Shown in pieces: positions 25,731-38,300 of a DNA stretch of 64,000 bases (positions within the stretch are counted from its first letter, which is position 1; the number at the start of each line of letters is the position of its first letter). Under the pieces are notes generated by a model. The model was not told the origin of the DNA and searched no databases. It was given only the letters and a program-made list of their open reading frames with translations. Both the position numbers and the translations under genes were made by a program. The DNA comes from Thermothelomyces thermophilus ATCC 42464 (taxonomy: Eukaryota; Ascomycota; Sordariomycetes; Sordariales; Chaetomiaceae): NCBI RefSeq assembly GCF_000226095.1, contig NC_016478.1, positions 248,001 through 312,000 on the forward strand. The letters are read 5' to 3'.

Positions 25731-25747
25731 TTTTGACTGCCTTCCTA

Positions 25748-25779
25748 TTAATAGTAACTCCCTAAGGGAGTTATTAATA
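25748..25779 (+). repeat. Leader hairpin of family Y, 25 bp after the LTR
   Basis: AACTCCCT (25756-25763), one base, AGGGAGTT (25765-25772), with further pairing outside it. The same inverted repeat lies the same 25 bp from the LTR in G4 (58907-58923). A perfect stem conserved in two decayed copies suggests an RNA structure in the leader, for example for packaging or priming; that role is inference. Confidence 0.6.
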
Positions 25780-26051
25780 ATATAGTTATAATAGACTTAA
25801 AAGTATATAAGTCCTTAAGCTTGGTAGAATTATAGGAGCTTGTCTACCCCCTTTAAGTAGTAATAATATAATAGAATACTACAATCGATACCCTTTAGGT
25901 ATCCTAACCCTAATCTATTTTAACCTTTAAGTCGGCTAAAGTACCCTTTAAAGCTTAGTAGCTATAGTAAAAATACCTCCTAATTAGATAATCTTTTAAT
26001 AATAAAAGGAACTCTTTATAGTCTAGAAGAATATAATAGAATATATCCTTA

Positions 26052-28573
26052 TTATTATTATTATTATTATTAGTCCTATACCACTATACTAAGAAGTATA
26101 TTAGAGCCTCTCTAGTTATATACAAAGGAAATTATACCTAATAGGCCAGATAAAAACCTCTATCCCGCTTTTAACGCCCTATCTAGAATACTAATATACT
26201 ATAAAAAAAAGGAGAAGTAGCTAGAATAGCCCTATAGAGGCCTTACCTCCTGGTCTAGCCTCCTTATAAGGTAGTATTCTAGGAGCCTCCCTAGGTCTAT
26301 TAGCTACTATAGAACCCTCTGCCAAACGATAGTTATAGGCCTCTATACCCTATAAAACGAGGTATAGGTCCCTTCATAACTATATTTCCTAGGATTCCTA
26401 TATTTAGCTTCTTAGTAGGTTTAGGCACTAAATAACTAGGTACTTTATAGTTTCCCTCCCTTAGCTATAAGTATAGTAGGGGGTACTAATCCCTAGGACT
26501 TAAACCCTAAAAAGGAAGTTATAGAGGCTAATAGCCCCTATATAGGCCTATATTACTAGGGAGCTCTAGGCCTTTATCAGGCCCTAGTACCTTTATAGGC
26601 CTTCCCTTATAAAAACTAGGTATAGGGTGTCCTTATCTAATATATATTATATTCTCTTACTAGCTTAGTTAGCCTTCTAACGATTGTTCTAACTAGCTAC
26701 TATAGCTAGTTCTATAGCCTATAGCTTCCTTTATAAGGTTTATAGGGAGAGTAGACCCCCTTTATAGCCTTTCTAAACATATTACTAGACTTTTAACCTT
26801 ATTATCTCTAGGGCTATAGGCTTTAGCTCCTAGCCCCTTGCCCTAGCCCTTCTCTTCTAGAACCTCTAGCTTAGCCTATTATAGACCTATTAGATAAGAG
26901 CCTTTATAAGGACCTAGGAAGCCCCTAGGCTAACCCTAGCCTATAGGAGTAGCTAGGAGAGTTTGGCTTGAAAGTTAGCTAGCCTCTTATTAAGATAAAG
27001 GTCGAAGGGTAATATCTAGGTTTCTATTTCGAGGTACTAGATAGGGGTAGCCTTATAAGCCCTAGTAACTACTTAGAGGGCCTTATATTAGGCCTTTAAT
27101 AGTTCCTTAGCAGGGCCTTCTAGCTTACCCCCTATTATGGAAGTTTAAGGCCCTATAAGCTAGGGTGCTATAGATATACTTAGTATAGACCTTATAAACC
27201 TATAGGAGGCTAGGGCCCTAGGTCTTTATAATAAGCCTAGTTAGGGTAAACTCCTAGATTTCTAGCTTCTTAACTACCTTTATATAATAAGGGCCTTATT
27301 ATAACCTCTAGTCTAGCTAGACCTTAAGGAATCTAGCTAACTTTAAAAGGGCTATAGTAGTAGTACCCCCTTTAGGCTATAGGAGCTCTAGTAGTTATAA
27401 CTATTATTTCTAGCCCCTATTAAAGTAGATAAGTTTATACTTTTCTAGGGCAAAAGCTATACCTTAGGTCCTTACCTACTATAGGTAGGCCTTCTAAGCC
27501 CTCTATAGCGAACTATTATAAGCCTCCTTAGCCTTCCTAAAGGCTAGAAGGTTAGTATTATTAATAAAGCCTATTAAACTAACTATAAGGTAGGCCTAAT
27601 AAATAGCCTAGTAAAGAGAGGCTATATAGAAGATAAATTATATAAGGGAGGGATATAACCTTTATAGGACCTTATCCTTTATTATTATATCCTTTATTTC
27701 CTAGCTATTAAAGTAGAAGATAGCTACCTTATCCTATAGCTACTCCCTAACCTAGACTACTATCTACTTTAAGAAGCCCTAGCTTTATAAAATAGCTAGT
27801 AGCTAGGTATAGTTAATAGTATCGAAAGCCACTAAGATATCGAGCTATAGGAAGGAGGTAGCTACCTTATACCTCTAAGCTTCCTAGACCTAAGCTATAA
27901 TAAGCTAAATAGCTAGTTCTATAGACCTATATTCCTAGTTACCTATCTACTTAGCTAGTAGAAGCCTATAAGCCTCTATAATAGTTATTACCTTCTAGGT
28001 AATTATAATTTCCAATATCTTACTTACTATTAATAGGAGTACTATAGGCCTATAGCTACCTAGGGTAAAGTAGGCCTATAGGGGTTTACCAGGTTTATAG
28101 AGGACTACTATCTTAGCCCTTTTAAACTAGGCTAGGAAATAGCCAAGCTATAGGCTCTCTAAGGCTAGTATAGCTAGTATCTGGTAGAGCGGCTGCCTAT
28201 AGGCCTTTAGTAGACCTATAGGGAGGAGGTCCTCCCCTAGGGCTTCTTATAGGGCTGCTTTGGCTAGTACTGCCCTAACTTTATCTATTATAACCTCCTA
28301 GCTTATTTCGAACTTCGGCTCCTAGTTATCGTTTAGTTCTAGGTTGTTAATATCCGATAGGTCTGCTTCCGGGTTTGGAAAGAACTTATCGGCCAGTGCT
28401 TTAGCCTTCTACTGGTAGGTTATAAGCCTTCCTTCGAAGGCCGGGAGCTTTGGAGGGTTAACTGGTAGGTAGCTTTGTAACCTTGCCTATTGCTCTAGCC
28501 TCTATAATAGGTCCGGCCGGTTGGTTGCCTCCTATAATATAGCTCTCTAGCTCTTGGTCTTTGTAGCTGTAAT
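26052..28573 (-). mobile_element. LINE copy D, 5'-truncated, inserted in G3
   Basis: About 2.5 kb of a Tad1-like LINE on the (-) strand: 5' cut in the endonuclease-RT linker (right end), then RT, ORF2 C-terminus and 3' UTR, ending at the left with a TAA-type tail (26052-26075). GAATATATCCTTA flanks it at 26039-26051 and 28574-28586, a target-site duplication that also proves it landed in G3, because G4 carries the uninterrupted site (58637-58660 region). The RT catalytic pair, normally F-A-D-D, reads F-I-N-N near 27.56 kb. Its right 280 bp are clearly less RIP-mutated than the rest. Confidence 0.85.
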
Positions 28574-29303
28574 GAATATATCCTTATAGTTAATAGGGAT
28601 TTTATTAGCTTTAATTATAACTAATAGGTCTTTATCTAGGGAAGCCTTATATACTAGGTATAGACCTAAGTTATAGCCTATTATAAATCTATAGGCCTAA
28701 TAATTAGGTATAACTCAACCTAATTCCTTTAATATCTTAAGAGTGTCTTCTTTAACCTCTATAAGAAGATAATAGCCTTATTAGAACCAGAAGTCTCATA
28801 ATAGAGGGATAATAAACTATTCTCTACCTTTATTATTTAGTTTAAGGCTAAACTATTAAAGGTAGATAACCTCCTTTAGAATAATAAGATATACCTAATT
28901 AAATTATAATAATACCTCTAAAACTTAAATATATAATAATGAGATAAGGAATTCCCTAGGATAATTATATAATAGCTATTAAGAAATATTATAAGATTAC
29001 TATAGGCCTTAACGCTCTTTAGCTTAATAATAAATACTAATAGATATAAAGGTAGTAGGTAATATTTAAACTATAAATAGAGAAAGATATAGAAGGAGAT
29101 ATATTAATAACTAGAATTAATATATCTTATATTAGCCTATGAAGGAAGGGACCTAATAAAGATAGGATAAGAAGGTATAAAGGTAATACCCTATAGGTAA
29201 AATAGGTTAGCTAAGAAGTATACTTACCTTAATAGGTAGCTAAAGTATATATCTAATATAGATAAAAGGGTCATTTTATTACTAAGTATAATTTCGCCCC
29301 TAC

Positions 29304-29446
29304 TTTAAGGCTAGTATATTATTATTATTATTTGTCCTACACCGTTATGCGAACAAGCATGCCGGAGCCTCTCTAGTTATATACAAAGGAAACCGTGCCT
29401 AATAGGCCAGGTGAAAACCTCTGTCCCGCCTTTTAAGGCTAGTATA
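29304..29446 (-). mobile_element. LINE tip E (3' UTR only) with 15-bp target-site duplication
   Basis: A 113-bp 5'-truncated copy (29319-29431) of the LINE 3' UTR: TAA-type tail at left, then the complement of the AGAGAGGCTCC, CCTATTAGGCAC and TTTTCACCTGGCC blocks, ending CCCGCC. It is flanked by exact repeats TTTAAGGCTAGTATA at 29304-29318 and 29432-29446. It keeps CpA and TpG better than the surrounding G3 DNA, so it is either young or too short for efficient RIP. Confidence 0.85.
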
Positions 29447-30239
29447 ATAGAACTAGTTAAGAATTGATATTAATACCTTAGAGACTAAGGATTAGAAGGA
29501 AGATAATACCCTATTCAATAAAAAGGATAGGGAGTAACGAAAAGAGTAGTCTCTGAGCAAAGTCTTATAAGAGGGCTAAAAGACTATAACTACCTAGAAG
29601 ATAAGTTTATAAAGATTAGTAAAAGAATAGATAGACCTCCCTTTCTTATTTTAATCTTCCTTAACTCTACTAGCTTTATAAATGTTTAAGTAGATAAGAA
29701 ATATTCTAATTATAATACTATTAGTAAGAGAATATATTAGAAGCTTAGAATTAAATGGATAAGTTTCCCTATTATATATACCTTTAATATTATAATTAGG
29801 CTATATTTAAACTAGAACATTCCTTAGATAACCTATATTATAATAGATATTAATAGCTAAGAGAGCTAGATTATATTCTATATAGTTTTATAACTTATAT
29901 ATAATATTATATTAGGCCTCCTATAGATATAATATTAAAACGTTATACTAGATATATATATAGGTATTTATAAAATTAAATTATAACTAGGATTATTTAT
30001 CTATAAGATCTCTTTATAGATAAAATGGATAAGAATCTTCTAAATTATAAATATAGTCTTTATAAATATAATATAGAAGATATAGAAAAAGAAGACTTCT
30101 AATACCCTCCTAATTACTAATATCTAGGAAATAATAACTATCTTAGAAGTAAGATATTAATTTAATAAAGAAGATATAAAAATAGAGGTACCTAATTAAA
30201 GCCTAATATAAAGTTAGAAGTTACCTTACTAGATAAGCT

Positions 30240-33235
30240 TTATAACTTTACTAACTCCTTTAATAAGGAAAAAGCTAATAGACTTCCCTTATATTATAAT
30301 ATAACTAATTATTATATTAAATTAAAGGAAGGCTTAGATAGAAAGATTCCTAAGCTCCTTTAGAGGCCTCTCTATAATATATTATAAGATTATTCATTAA
30401 AAGTCTAAAAATAAGTTATTAACTTACTAGATAAGGGATAGATCTAAGCTAGCTCCTCCTTAGCTATTACCCTTATCCTCTTAATAAAGAATATAGATAA
30501 AGGATAGAGGTTCTATATTAATTATTAGATATTAAATAAAATTATAAAGTAAGCTTAGTACCCCCTTTTACTTATTAAAGAGATACTTTACTCTTTAGCT
30601 TAAGCTAAGTAGTTCATAAAGCTAGATATCTAGATAGCCTTTTATAATATCTAGATTATAAAGGGCTATAAGTATTTAATAGTATTTTAGATCTAGTTTA
30701 ACATATTTAAATAGCTTATCTATTACCTCTTTAGACTTATAAATATATCTATAACCTTCTAATAATATATTAATAATACTCTTAGCCCAATATTTAGAGA
30801 CTTTATAATAATATATCTTGATAATATCTTAATCTATATTATAGATAATAAGAAAGACTATTTAAAATAAATAAAGGATATACTCTAAAGGTTATAAAAA
30901 ATAGGACTTATATTAGACCTTAAAAAGTATATATTTATTATAAAGGAAGTTAAATACCTTAATTATATTATAAAGGTAGGTATCTAAGTCTACCTAGACC
31001 CTAAAAAACTAGCTACTATCTATAAGTAAGACATACTACAGAAGGTTTAGGGAGTATAAAGTTTCCTCAGGTTTATAAACTTCTATTAAGACTTTATTCC
31101 TAACTTCTCTAAGTTAATTATACCCCTGATATAGTTAACTTATAAGAATACCCTATTTTAGTAGGAGACTAAAGAATAAGAGGCCTTTAAAGCTCTTAAG
31201 ATAGCTTTTATATTAGAATATATCCTAGTATAATAGGATCTTAAATAAGTAATAGTACTTAAGGTAGATTACTCTAAGATAATACTAAGAAGGTATTTAT
31301 CCTAATAAAGAGAGGATAAGATCCTATATCTTATAGCTTATTATTTTATAAAACTAATCCTAGTTAAATAGAATTATATAATCTATAATAAGGAATTACT
31401 TATAATTATCTTATACTTAAAAGCCTAATTAGCTAAGCCTTATAGTATTATTACCCCCTTTTAGATCCTAACTAATTATAAAAACCTTAAATATTTCTCT
31501 TTACCTTATTTAAATAGTAAATAGTAAACCTAATAAGCTGAAATACTCTCTCCCTTTAATTTTAAACTTTATTATTAACCTAGATCATAAATATCTTATT
31601 CTAATACCTTATCCTACTATAAATAAGACTATCCTAAAGATATATAATATATAGTATAACTCCTTCTTACTATCTAGATAGATATAGTAGATACCTTAAT
31701 ATTATCTAAAGTATCTTATTTATTGAAAGGGAATACTATTTTTATTAATAGATAGCTTATAACCTTATAGGATAATGGAGTTATTAAAGATAAATATTAT
31801 ATATACTAGCTTTAAGCTATCTAAGATAGAGCCTAGAAATTTCTAAAGGAGGTAAATATAATATAGACCTAGATTATAGATTACTCCCTTAATATATAGG
31901 GTACTCTCTAGTTCTAGGGTAGACTTTAGCTTCTTATATAAGAGCGACTTACTATTACTATCCTGTAATATATCTATAACTCCCCTATATTAGGTCATCT
32001 AGGGAGGAATGAGTTATTTAAAATACTCTAATAGGACTACTATTAGGACTTTATATCCCTAGATATAAAAAGGTTCATAAGGAACTATTATATATATCGA
32101 AGGGCTAAGGTTTTACGTTAACTATAATAAAGACTCCTCTAGCCCCTATATATGATTAACTACTTCTAGAAATATATTTCTATCGATTTTATAATTAATC
32201 TCCTTATATAAGATAAGAGGTTACCCTGGTACTTTATAGTAATTATTAACCGGCTGTCAAAGTACGTTTAACTTAAGGCTATATATCCTTTATAGGAGCT
32301 AAAGTATATATACTCCAGTTCTAGGATATATAGTAATACTTTTATAGATTTCTAATATAAAATACTAATTATAGTTTAGACTAGCTTAACTAGGTTTAGA
32401 CTACTCTCTATAAGACTATTAGAATTGAATAGCTATTATTAATAGCTTATTATCTATAGATAGATAAAGGTATATAATATATGAATTAGAAGATAGAGAC
32501 TATCCTAGAGATTATAGTCTCCTTTACTTAATATAACTAGCCTAAATATCTATTAATATATTAGCTTATAATTACTAACTATAAGTTGAGAATAACTAGG
32601 ATAAATATAAACTACCTCTTCTATAGCTATAATATAAGCCTAATATAGTTTACTAACTTATTAGATATCCTTACTTTAACCTTATGGAAGAGTTACTAGC
32701 TTCTTATACTATCTGAGAGAAGGTATAGAATAGACCTAGGCTACTATTGTATATATAATAATGATATTAGTAAGAAAACGCTAATTATTCTTAATACCTA
32801 GCTAAGAAATTTAAGGTAAGGGATAAAGTATAATTATCTTTATATAATATTCAGACTAACTACCCTAGCTATAAACTTAACTAGGTTAATACTAAATATA
32901 AGGTAATTATAGTATTAATATTACTAATAGTAACTCTAAATATTCCTTATAACCGCTACCTTACCTTCTATATTAACCTTATTAAGTATACTATATCTAA
33001 CCTATTACCTTTATAATATATATTAGATTCTTAACTAGATCTAATATTAGAACTCTCCTAAGAGGGATTACAATAAGAAGAAAAGAAAATAGAAGTAATC
33101 TTTATAGCTAGAAATATAAAGGAGAGACGAAAACAATATAATATACTAATAAAATAAAAGGGATATAACACCCTAACCTAGGAGCTATTAGAAAATCTAG
33201 AAAATACTATAGCACTTAACATATTCAAGTAAGAG
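30240..33235 (+). pseudogene. pol relic of G3: RT, RNase H, integrase, chromodomain
   Basis: Reading through the stops gives a Ty3/Gypsy pol. RT includes a PLPLIKEIL-type strand and the catalytic box as Y-L-D-N (near 30816), one Asp lost by TpG to TpA. RNase H follows (Y-I-I-Y-N-K-E-L-L), then the integrase zinc region with an H-L-G-R-N-E-L-F helix, a core start S-I-D-F-I near 32.17 kb, and a C-terminal chromodomain near 33.13-33.22 kb (K-G-Y-N-T, then E-N-L-E-N-T). Most stops are TAG or TAA at expected Gln or Trp positions. The upstream gag-like part (28588-30240, split by LINE E) is too decayed to define. Confidence 0.75.
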
Positions 33236-33420
33236 TAAGGAGATATATATTATAATGATAGACTAATTATAAATAGGAGGTAGGGAAAGGTATATAAGTA
33301 AACGATTTAGAGTTTTTATATAGATAGGTAAACCTAGGGTAAATAAGTAATAGATATATTATAGATATACCGATAGACTAATAATAAAAATAAAGATATA
33401 ATAACTAGTATATTATATAC

Positions 33421-33757
33421 TTACTTTATAAGCTCTTCCTTAAACTTATCCTCCTCCTCTTCCTCTAAAAGGTTAATAGGCTCCTTATAGTTATAAACTA
33501 GGTATACTATATAATTAAGAGGTAAGGAAGAGTAATAGGTATAAGAATAGCTAAAGTCAATTAATATAGGTATAGGGTATATAGAAGTATATAAATAGGT
33601 ATAGAAAGTAGGTAAGGGCATATATAAGATATAGATAATAAGGGTAGTATTAGTATTAACTAAAGTTAATATATTCTTATATATATATTATATTATATCT
33701 AGTATAGTATATTATCATTTTATATTATAATATAGTATATAAGCTACCTAATAATAT
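33421..33757 (-). pseudogene. Convergent ORF of G3 (family Y), truncated
   Basis: On the strand opposite to pol, just past its chromodomain. The open stretch 33421-33621 and the sequence upstream of it align in frame with the last third of the convergent ORF of G4 (IDFSYSYT matching IDFGYSYTRCSS, then VYLVYN matching VYLVRN) and share an acidic C-terminus. Upstream exon sequence is lost where G3 is cut at about 33757. Confidence 0.6.
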
Positions 33758-34350
33758 ATAAGGGTGGCAAACAAGCTTAATAGTAGACAAAGGAGGTTTA
33801 AGAGGCCTAGAAGAGGGCTAAGGAAGCAGAGAGGGCCTATAAGGGCACCCTAAACCCCTATATATAGGAGGTACTTTGGCAGGCCCTACAGGACCAGGCT
33901 AAGATTATTACGGCTACGAAGACCAAGAGCTAGAGAGCCACATTATAGGAGGCAACCAACCGGCCAGACGTATTATAGAGGCTAGAGCAGTAGGCAAGGC
34001 TACAAAGCTACCTACCAGTTGACCCTCTAAAGCTCCCGGCCTTCAAAGGAGGGCTTATAACCTACTAATAGAAGGCTAGGACACTGGCTAATAAGTTTTT
34101 TCTAAACCTAGAAGCAGACCTATCGGATATTAACGACCTAGAATTAAATAACTATTAAGAGCTAAAGTTTAAAGTAAGCTAGGAGGTTATAATAGATAAA
34201 GTTAAGGTAGTATTAGCTAGAGTAGCTCTATAGAAAGCCCTAGGGGAGGACCTCCTCCCTATAGGTCTATTAAAGACCTATAGATAGCTACTTTGCTAGA
34301 TATTAGTAATATTAGCCTTAGAAAGCCTATAGCTTAGCTATTTCTTAGAA
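33758..34350 (+). mobile_element. LINE fragment C
   Basis: About 590 bp from the endonuclease-RT linker into the start of RT, colinear with 44.49-45.09 kb of LINE A and 63.19-63.79 kb of LINE B. It has no LINE end on either side. Its first 370 bp keep CpA and TpG (for example GGCAGGCCCTACAGGACCAG), while the last 200 bp are fully RIP-mutated. Confidence 0.75.
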
Positions 34351-36618
34351 TTAATATTATAGGACTAAAAAAAAAGCTCTCTTACATCTTTACGAATACC
34401 CTACCAAAACTTACGAAAACTACCATCGCTGGAAAGCTCTCGAAAAACGCTATCTAACGGTACTACTTTCAACCGCGCGCGAGCCGTTGTAGGTGTGTAA
34501 CAGGCATCGTAAGCATTGGAACTAGACCCGACTACAATCCGACCGCACCTCGTACGCCCGTCAAAATTTTTACTACACAGACTACCTAGCGCCCCTAAAT
34601 GTAATATTAATTTAAAGCCTACTACTAAGCTACCAAGTAGGGAGGCCTATAGCTTTAAACTAATCAAAGGGGGGCCTACTATAGGCCTACCTTACCCTAG
34701 ATATTAAGGAACTAAGGAGTCTTATTATATAATTAGTCGACCTTATACTAAGCCTTGAATAGGGTAAGGTATAGGACCTTACTAATAGGTTCCTATTAGG
34801 CCTTATAACTATTATTATAGGCCTAGTTCTAAACCTATAGAAACTTATAGCTAAGGAAATTAAAAAGGGGCTAAAAGAAGCCTTTAAGGTTACCCCTTGC
34901 CCTACCTAGGTATAGGTAGCTATAGGCTTATAACAAGAGGTAACAAGCCCCTAGGGAGGCCTACTATCGGCTAAGGCGGTACCGTTATAGGCCTTACGGG
35001 AGGTCACGATACGGAATACAAGCCTATAAGAAGACCTTAAAGCCTAAACCCTAGCTAAGATAGTCTAAGTAATTAATAGGGCTTCTAGTTACCAGGGAGC
35101 CGTTACGGCTAGGAAGCTCCTAAGTAGGGATATAATAATAGTCTTTAAGGATAAGGCTACTAAGGATTAGTATTCGGTTAATAAGCGATAGGTAGCTATA
35201 GCCTTTGGAGAGGAGGCTAGAGAGGTTAGTAGGGCCTATAAGCTAAAGGAGTCTAGAAGGAGGAGCTATAGGGGGTTAGTAAACAAGACTTCAAAGGGGC
35301 TATAAGCCTATACTTGATCAAAACGGTCAAGTTCCGGCTGCTAAAGAGCCTATAGAAGAAGTAGACTACGGTACTCCTAGGCCTATAGGACCTTAAAGAG
35401 GCCTAGAAGGCTTATAATGAAGGGGTAGTCTAGGATACCTAGATATTAGACTATAAGCCTTATTGGGATGCTCTAGAGCTAAGGTAATATTATAGGTGCT
35501 AGGGCTTTAGCTATACCTAGCGGTATTACTAGCGGCCGGCCTATTATAGCCATTATAGTATAAAGGCCTATAAGGAGGGGGGGAAGGCTAGGGAGGCCTA
35601 GTACCTTACCTACTCTAACTAACTCCCTTATAGGTATATAGCCTATAAGGGCCCCTATATAGCCTGGTATAAGGGCTACCTAAAGAAAGTCAAAGCCTAG
35701 GAAAGGGCTAGGGAGGCCTACTAGTATAGACTCCAAACCTTCTAACTACTAGAGTAACTATACTAGAAGGTAGCCTTTAAGTTTAGTAACTAGCCAGAAG
35801 ATGATAACTACTATTAAACTAGGGCTAAATGCCTCTATAGAAGGCCTACCCTAGCCTAATAGGTAGCTAAGAGCGCCCTATTCGATGCCCGATAGACCTA
35901 TATCTCCTTTCTATAACCTAGAATCCCCTCCTTTTTATAACCGGCCAAGGGGGTAATAATTATAGAGCTAACTACTATACCCTTGGCCTCTACTCTAGCT
36001 ACCTCAAATGTAAATTAAGATCCTTTAGTAGAATACCTAAGGTAATAAATAGACCCTTAAGGTCCTACTAGAGGAGGCTAAATATAACCTACTAGCTATT
36101 TAAGAACCATAGATTAACCGGTTTATAGGGTTAATATACTACCTCTAGGCTTTAAAATACTACCTAGTTTATAAGCCTAAGAGTAGGGTAGCTATTCTAG
36201 TAGCTAAGCGCTTCCTAGTTAGCTAGTAGGACTATTCGATAGAAGAAAACTAATATAAGGTAACCTTTCTAGCCCTAGGAAAGAGGGGGTTCGAGCTCTA
36301 GTTAATCTATAATAACAAAGGGAAGTAGGCCCTCTTATAGGACCTGCTAGCCCTACCTTGGCTAACCTACCCCCTAGTTCTTATAAGTAACTTTAACCTC
36401 TATTACCTAGTCTAGGACCTATTTGACAGGCTTAGCCTAGGGGCTAGGGACCTCCTTAGCCTTATAGACTAATAGGACCTCGACCTATATATGCCCTATA
36501 GCTAGGTCACTAGGGCCCCCTAGGGGGACTAACATAGCCGGCCTTCTATAATAGACCTATTCTAGGCCTTAGCTAGGCTAGAAGTAACCTATAGGGATAT
36601 TGTAGAATATAGGAAATC

Positions 36619-37071
36619 TATCACGGATAAGTACATAGACGGCCTGGCAGGCTGCAGCCAGGACACGGGACATTCCGACAGCCAATCACTTGACGGACCA
36701 ATCAGAAGAATATCACTACCAAGACTAAGGTCTTCACTAGTAATAATAACATATCACCGTCGACAACGCGGAATCACAGAGTAAAAGGAGAAATGGTACT
36801 AGTAATAACTATTAAAGAAGGACAGATAATTATATATATATAGCTAGCTAATCACTCGTTATAATAGACTCTAAGAGTTTACTAGTAATAGCAACCTAAC
36901 CTATAATTACAAATACTTATACTAAGCATTACTAACTATTGTAAGAGATAACCCTAGTATTATTATAAACCCTTTAGCTTCACCAAATCCCTTAGACGAC
37001 TTGTATACTTGTCCTGCTTAGTTTACCTCTGTCTAAACCCTTTAGAAGAAGTCTAAGCTAGGTTCGTCACA
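36619..37071 (+). repeat. 5' LTR of G1
   Basis: Begins TATCACGG (TG turned to TA) and ends TTCGTCACA. It matches 43776-44229 over its full length; the differences are mostly C/T and G/A transitions, as RIP would produce. Confidence 0.95.
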
Positions 37072-37098
37072 CGTTGCTATTACTCCCTTTGTTCTATT

Positions 37099-38300
37099 AT
37101 GGCTCAGAACGGAGGTAATTTCGACCTCGACATCGACATGGCTACTAACGTCACGGCCGAACAGCTGCTTGCCTAGCTTGGTCAACTCTAGCAGCGGATT
37201 CAGGAGTTGGACTAGAGAGACAAGGTTGCTTAAGCTCGGATCAAGGAACTTGAAAACGGCGAAAAGCACTTGTAGAAGCTGGTTAACGAGGCCTACGCCA
37301 AAATTAAGGCACTCGAAGGTACTAAAGTAAGCCGTATTAAGATCGAACTACCTAGTAAATATAGAAGAACTAAGGAAGATCTTGTAGGATTCCTAATAAA
37401 CCTCCGATCTTACTTCCGGCTTAATGACGATAAGTTTCTAGATAATAAAGCTAAAGTCCTTTATATAGCTATAAGACTAGAGGGTAAGGTACTTAGATAG
37501 TTTAAGCCTATATAGAACGACTATTTTATTAAGGAAGATAAAGATAACCGAGATATATTTATATAAGTAGTTTTTCGATCCTATGACTATTTTAAAGAAG
37601 AGCTTTAGAAGGTTTTTAACGACAAAGATAAGAAGATTTATATATAGGAAAGACTTGCTAATCTCTAATAGACTAAGTTAGTAGCCTCCTATACTATATA
37701 GTTTAGATAGAATATATTTAAGTCTTAGCTTAATAATAAGGTATTAATATAACTATTCTATAATAGCTTAAAGGAAAAGGTTAAAGATAAGCTATATAAG
37801 TATAACTAGCTTAAGACCCTAGATAAATATATTATATAGGCTATTAGAATTAATAATTAACTCTATATACAAAAGTAATAGAAATAAGGTCAGATAAACA
37901 GAACTATAGTCAAGGCTAATAACAAGAAAAAGTAAGTATATATTAGCACCTTATATAGGATATATCCTAGAGCTATAGATATAGATATAGCATAGAAGTA
38001 GGATAAGAAAAAGATAATCAAAGACAAGTCTAACGTTATCTACTATAACTATAGAAAGAAAGGATACTACAAACGAAAATATCAAAGCCCGAAGAAAGAG
38101 TAGAAAGCAGTCCCTAGAAAGGAAATTACGGCTATTGACAAAACTACTAAGGATATTATCGAAGTAGTAGCTACAAGCTATAAAGATAAGGACAGCGATA
38201 TAGATAGTCTCGGACACGACGGCGATAGTAAAGACAAACAAGCACCGTACTCCGAACTAGTCATGGTGGACCTAGAGATAGGTCTTGCCGAATAGGACAC
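37099..38300 (+). pseudogene. gag relic of G1
   Basis: Starts with ATG at 37099 (MAQNGGNFDLDIDMATN), 28 bp past the LTR. A capsid-like region follows (YFRLNDDKFLDNKAKVLY, KEDKDNRDIF). The nucleocapsid knuckle at 38041-38082 has the C-x2-C-x4-H-x4-C spacing, but all four ligand codons are now Tyr (TAC or TAT), which is what TGY and CAY become under RIP. Stops are TAG or TAA at Gln or Trp sites. The 3' limit is approximate. Confidence 0.8.

Larger units (their letters stand above)
25391..33757 (+). mobile_element. Gypsy G3 (family Y chromovirus), 3' truncated, with nested LINEs
   Basis: Composite Ty3/Gypsy relic: 5' LTR 25391-25730; leader to 26051; LINE D inserted 26052-28573; gag-like region 28588-29318; LINE E inserted 29319-29431; then protease, RT, RNase H, integrase and chromodomain to about 33235; then a convergent ORF from 33621. 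It stops at about 33757, where LINE fragment C begins, so the 3' LTR is missing. Its sequence from 31.5 to 33.75 kb matches G4 in reverse, which ties the two copies to one family. All frames carry many TAG/TAA stops. Confidence 0.8.

Noticed and set aside
37951-38241. Hydrophobic 96-codon (-) frame in G1 and its counterpart at 51667-51915 in G2
   Set aside because: Antisense of the gag zinc-knuckle region. Its Ile/Tyr/Ser-rich composition is the complement of Asp/Lys/Asn-rich gag sequence.
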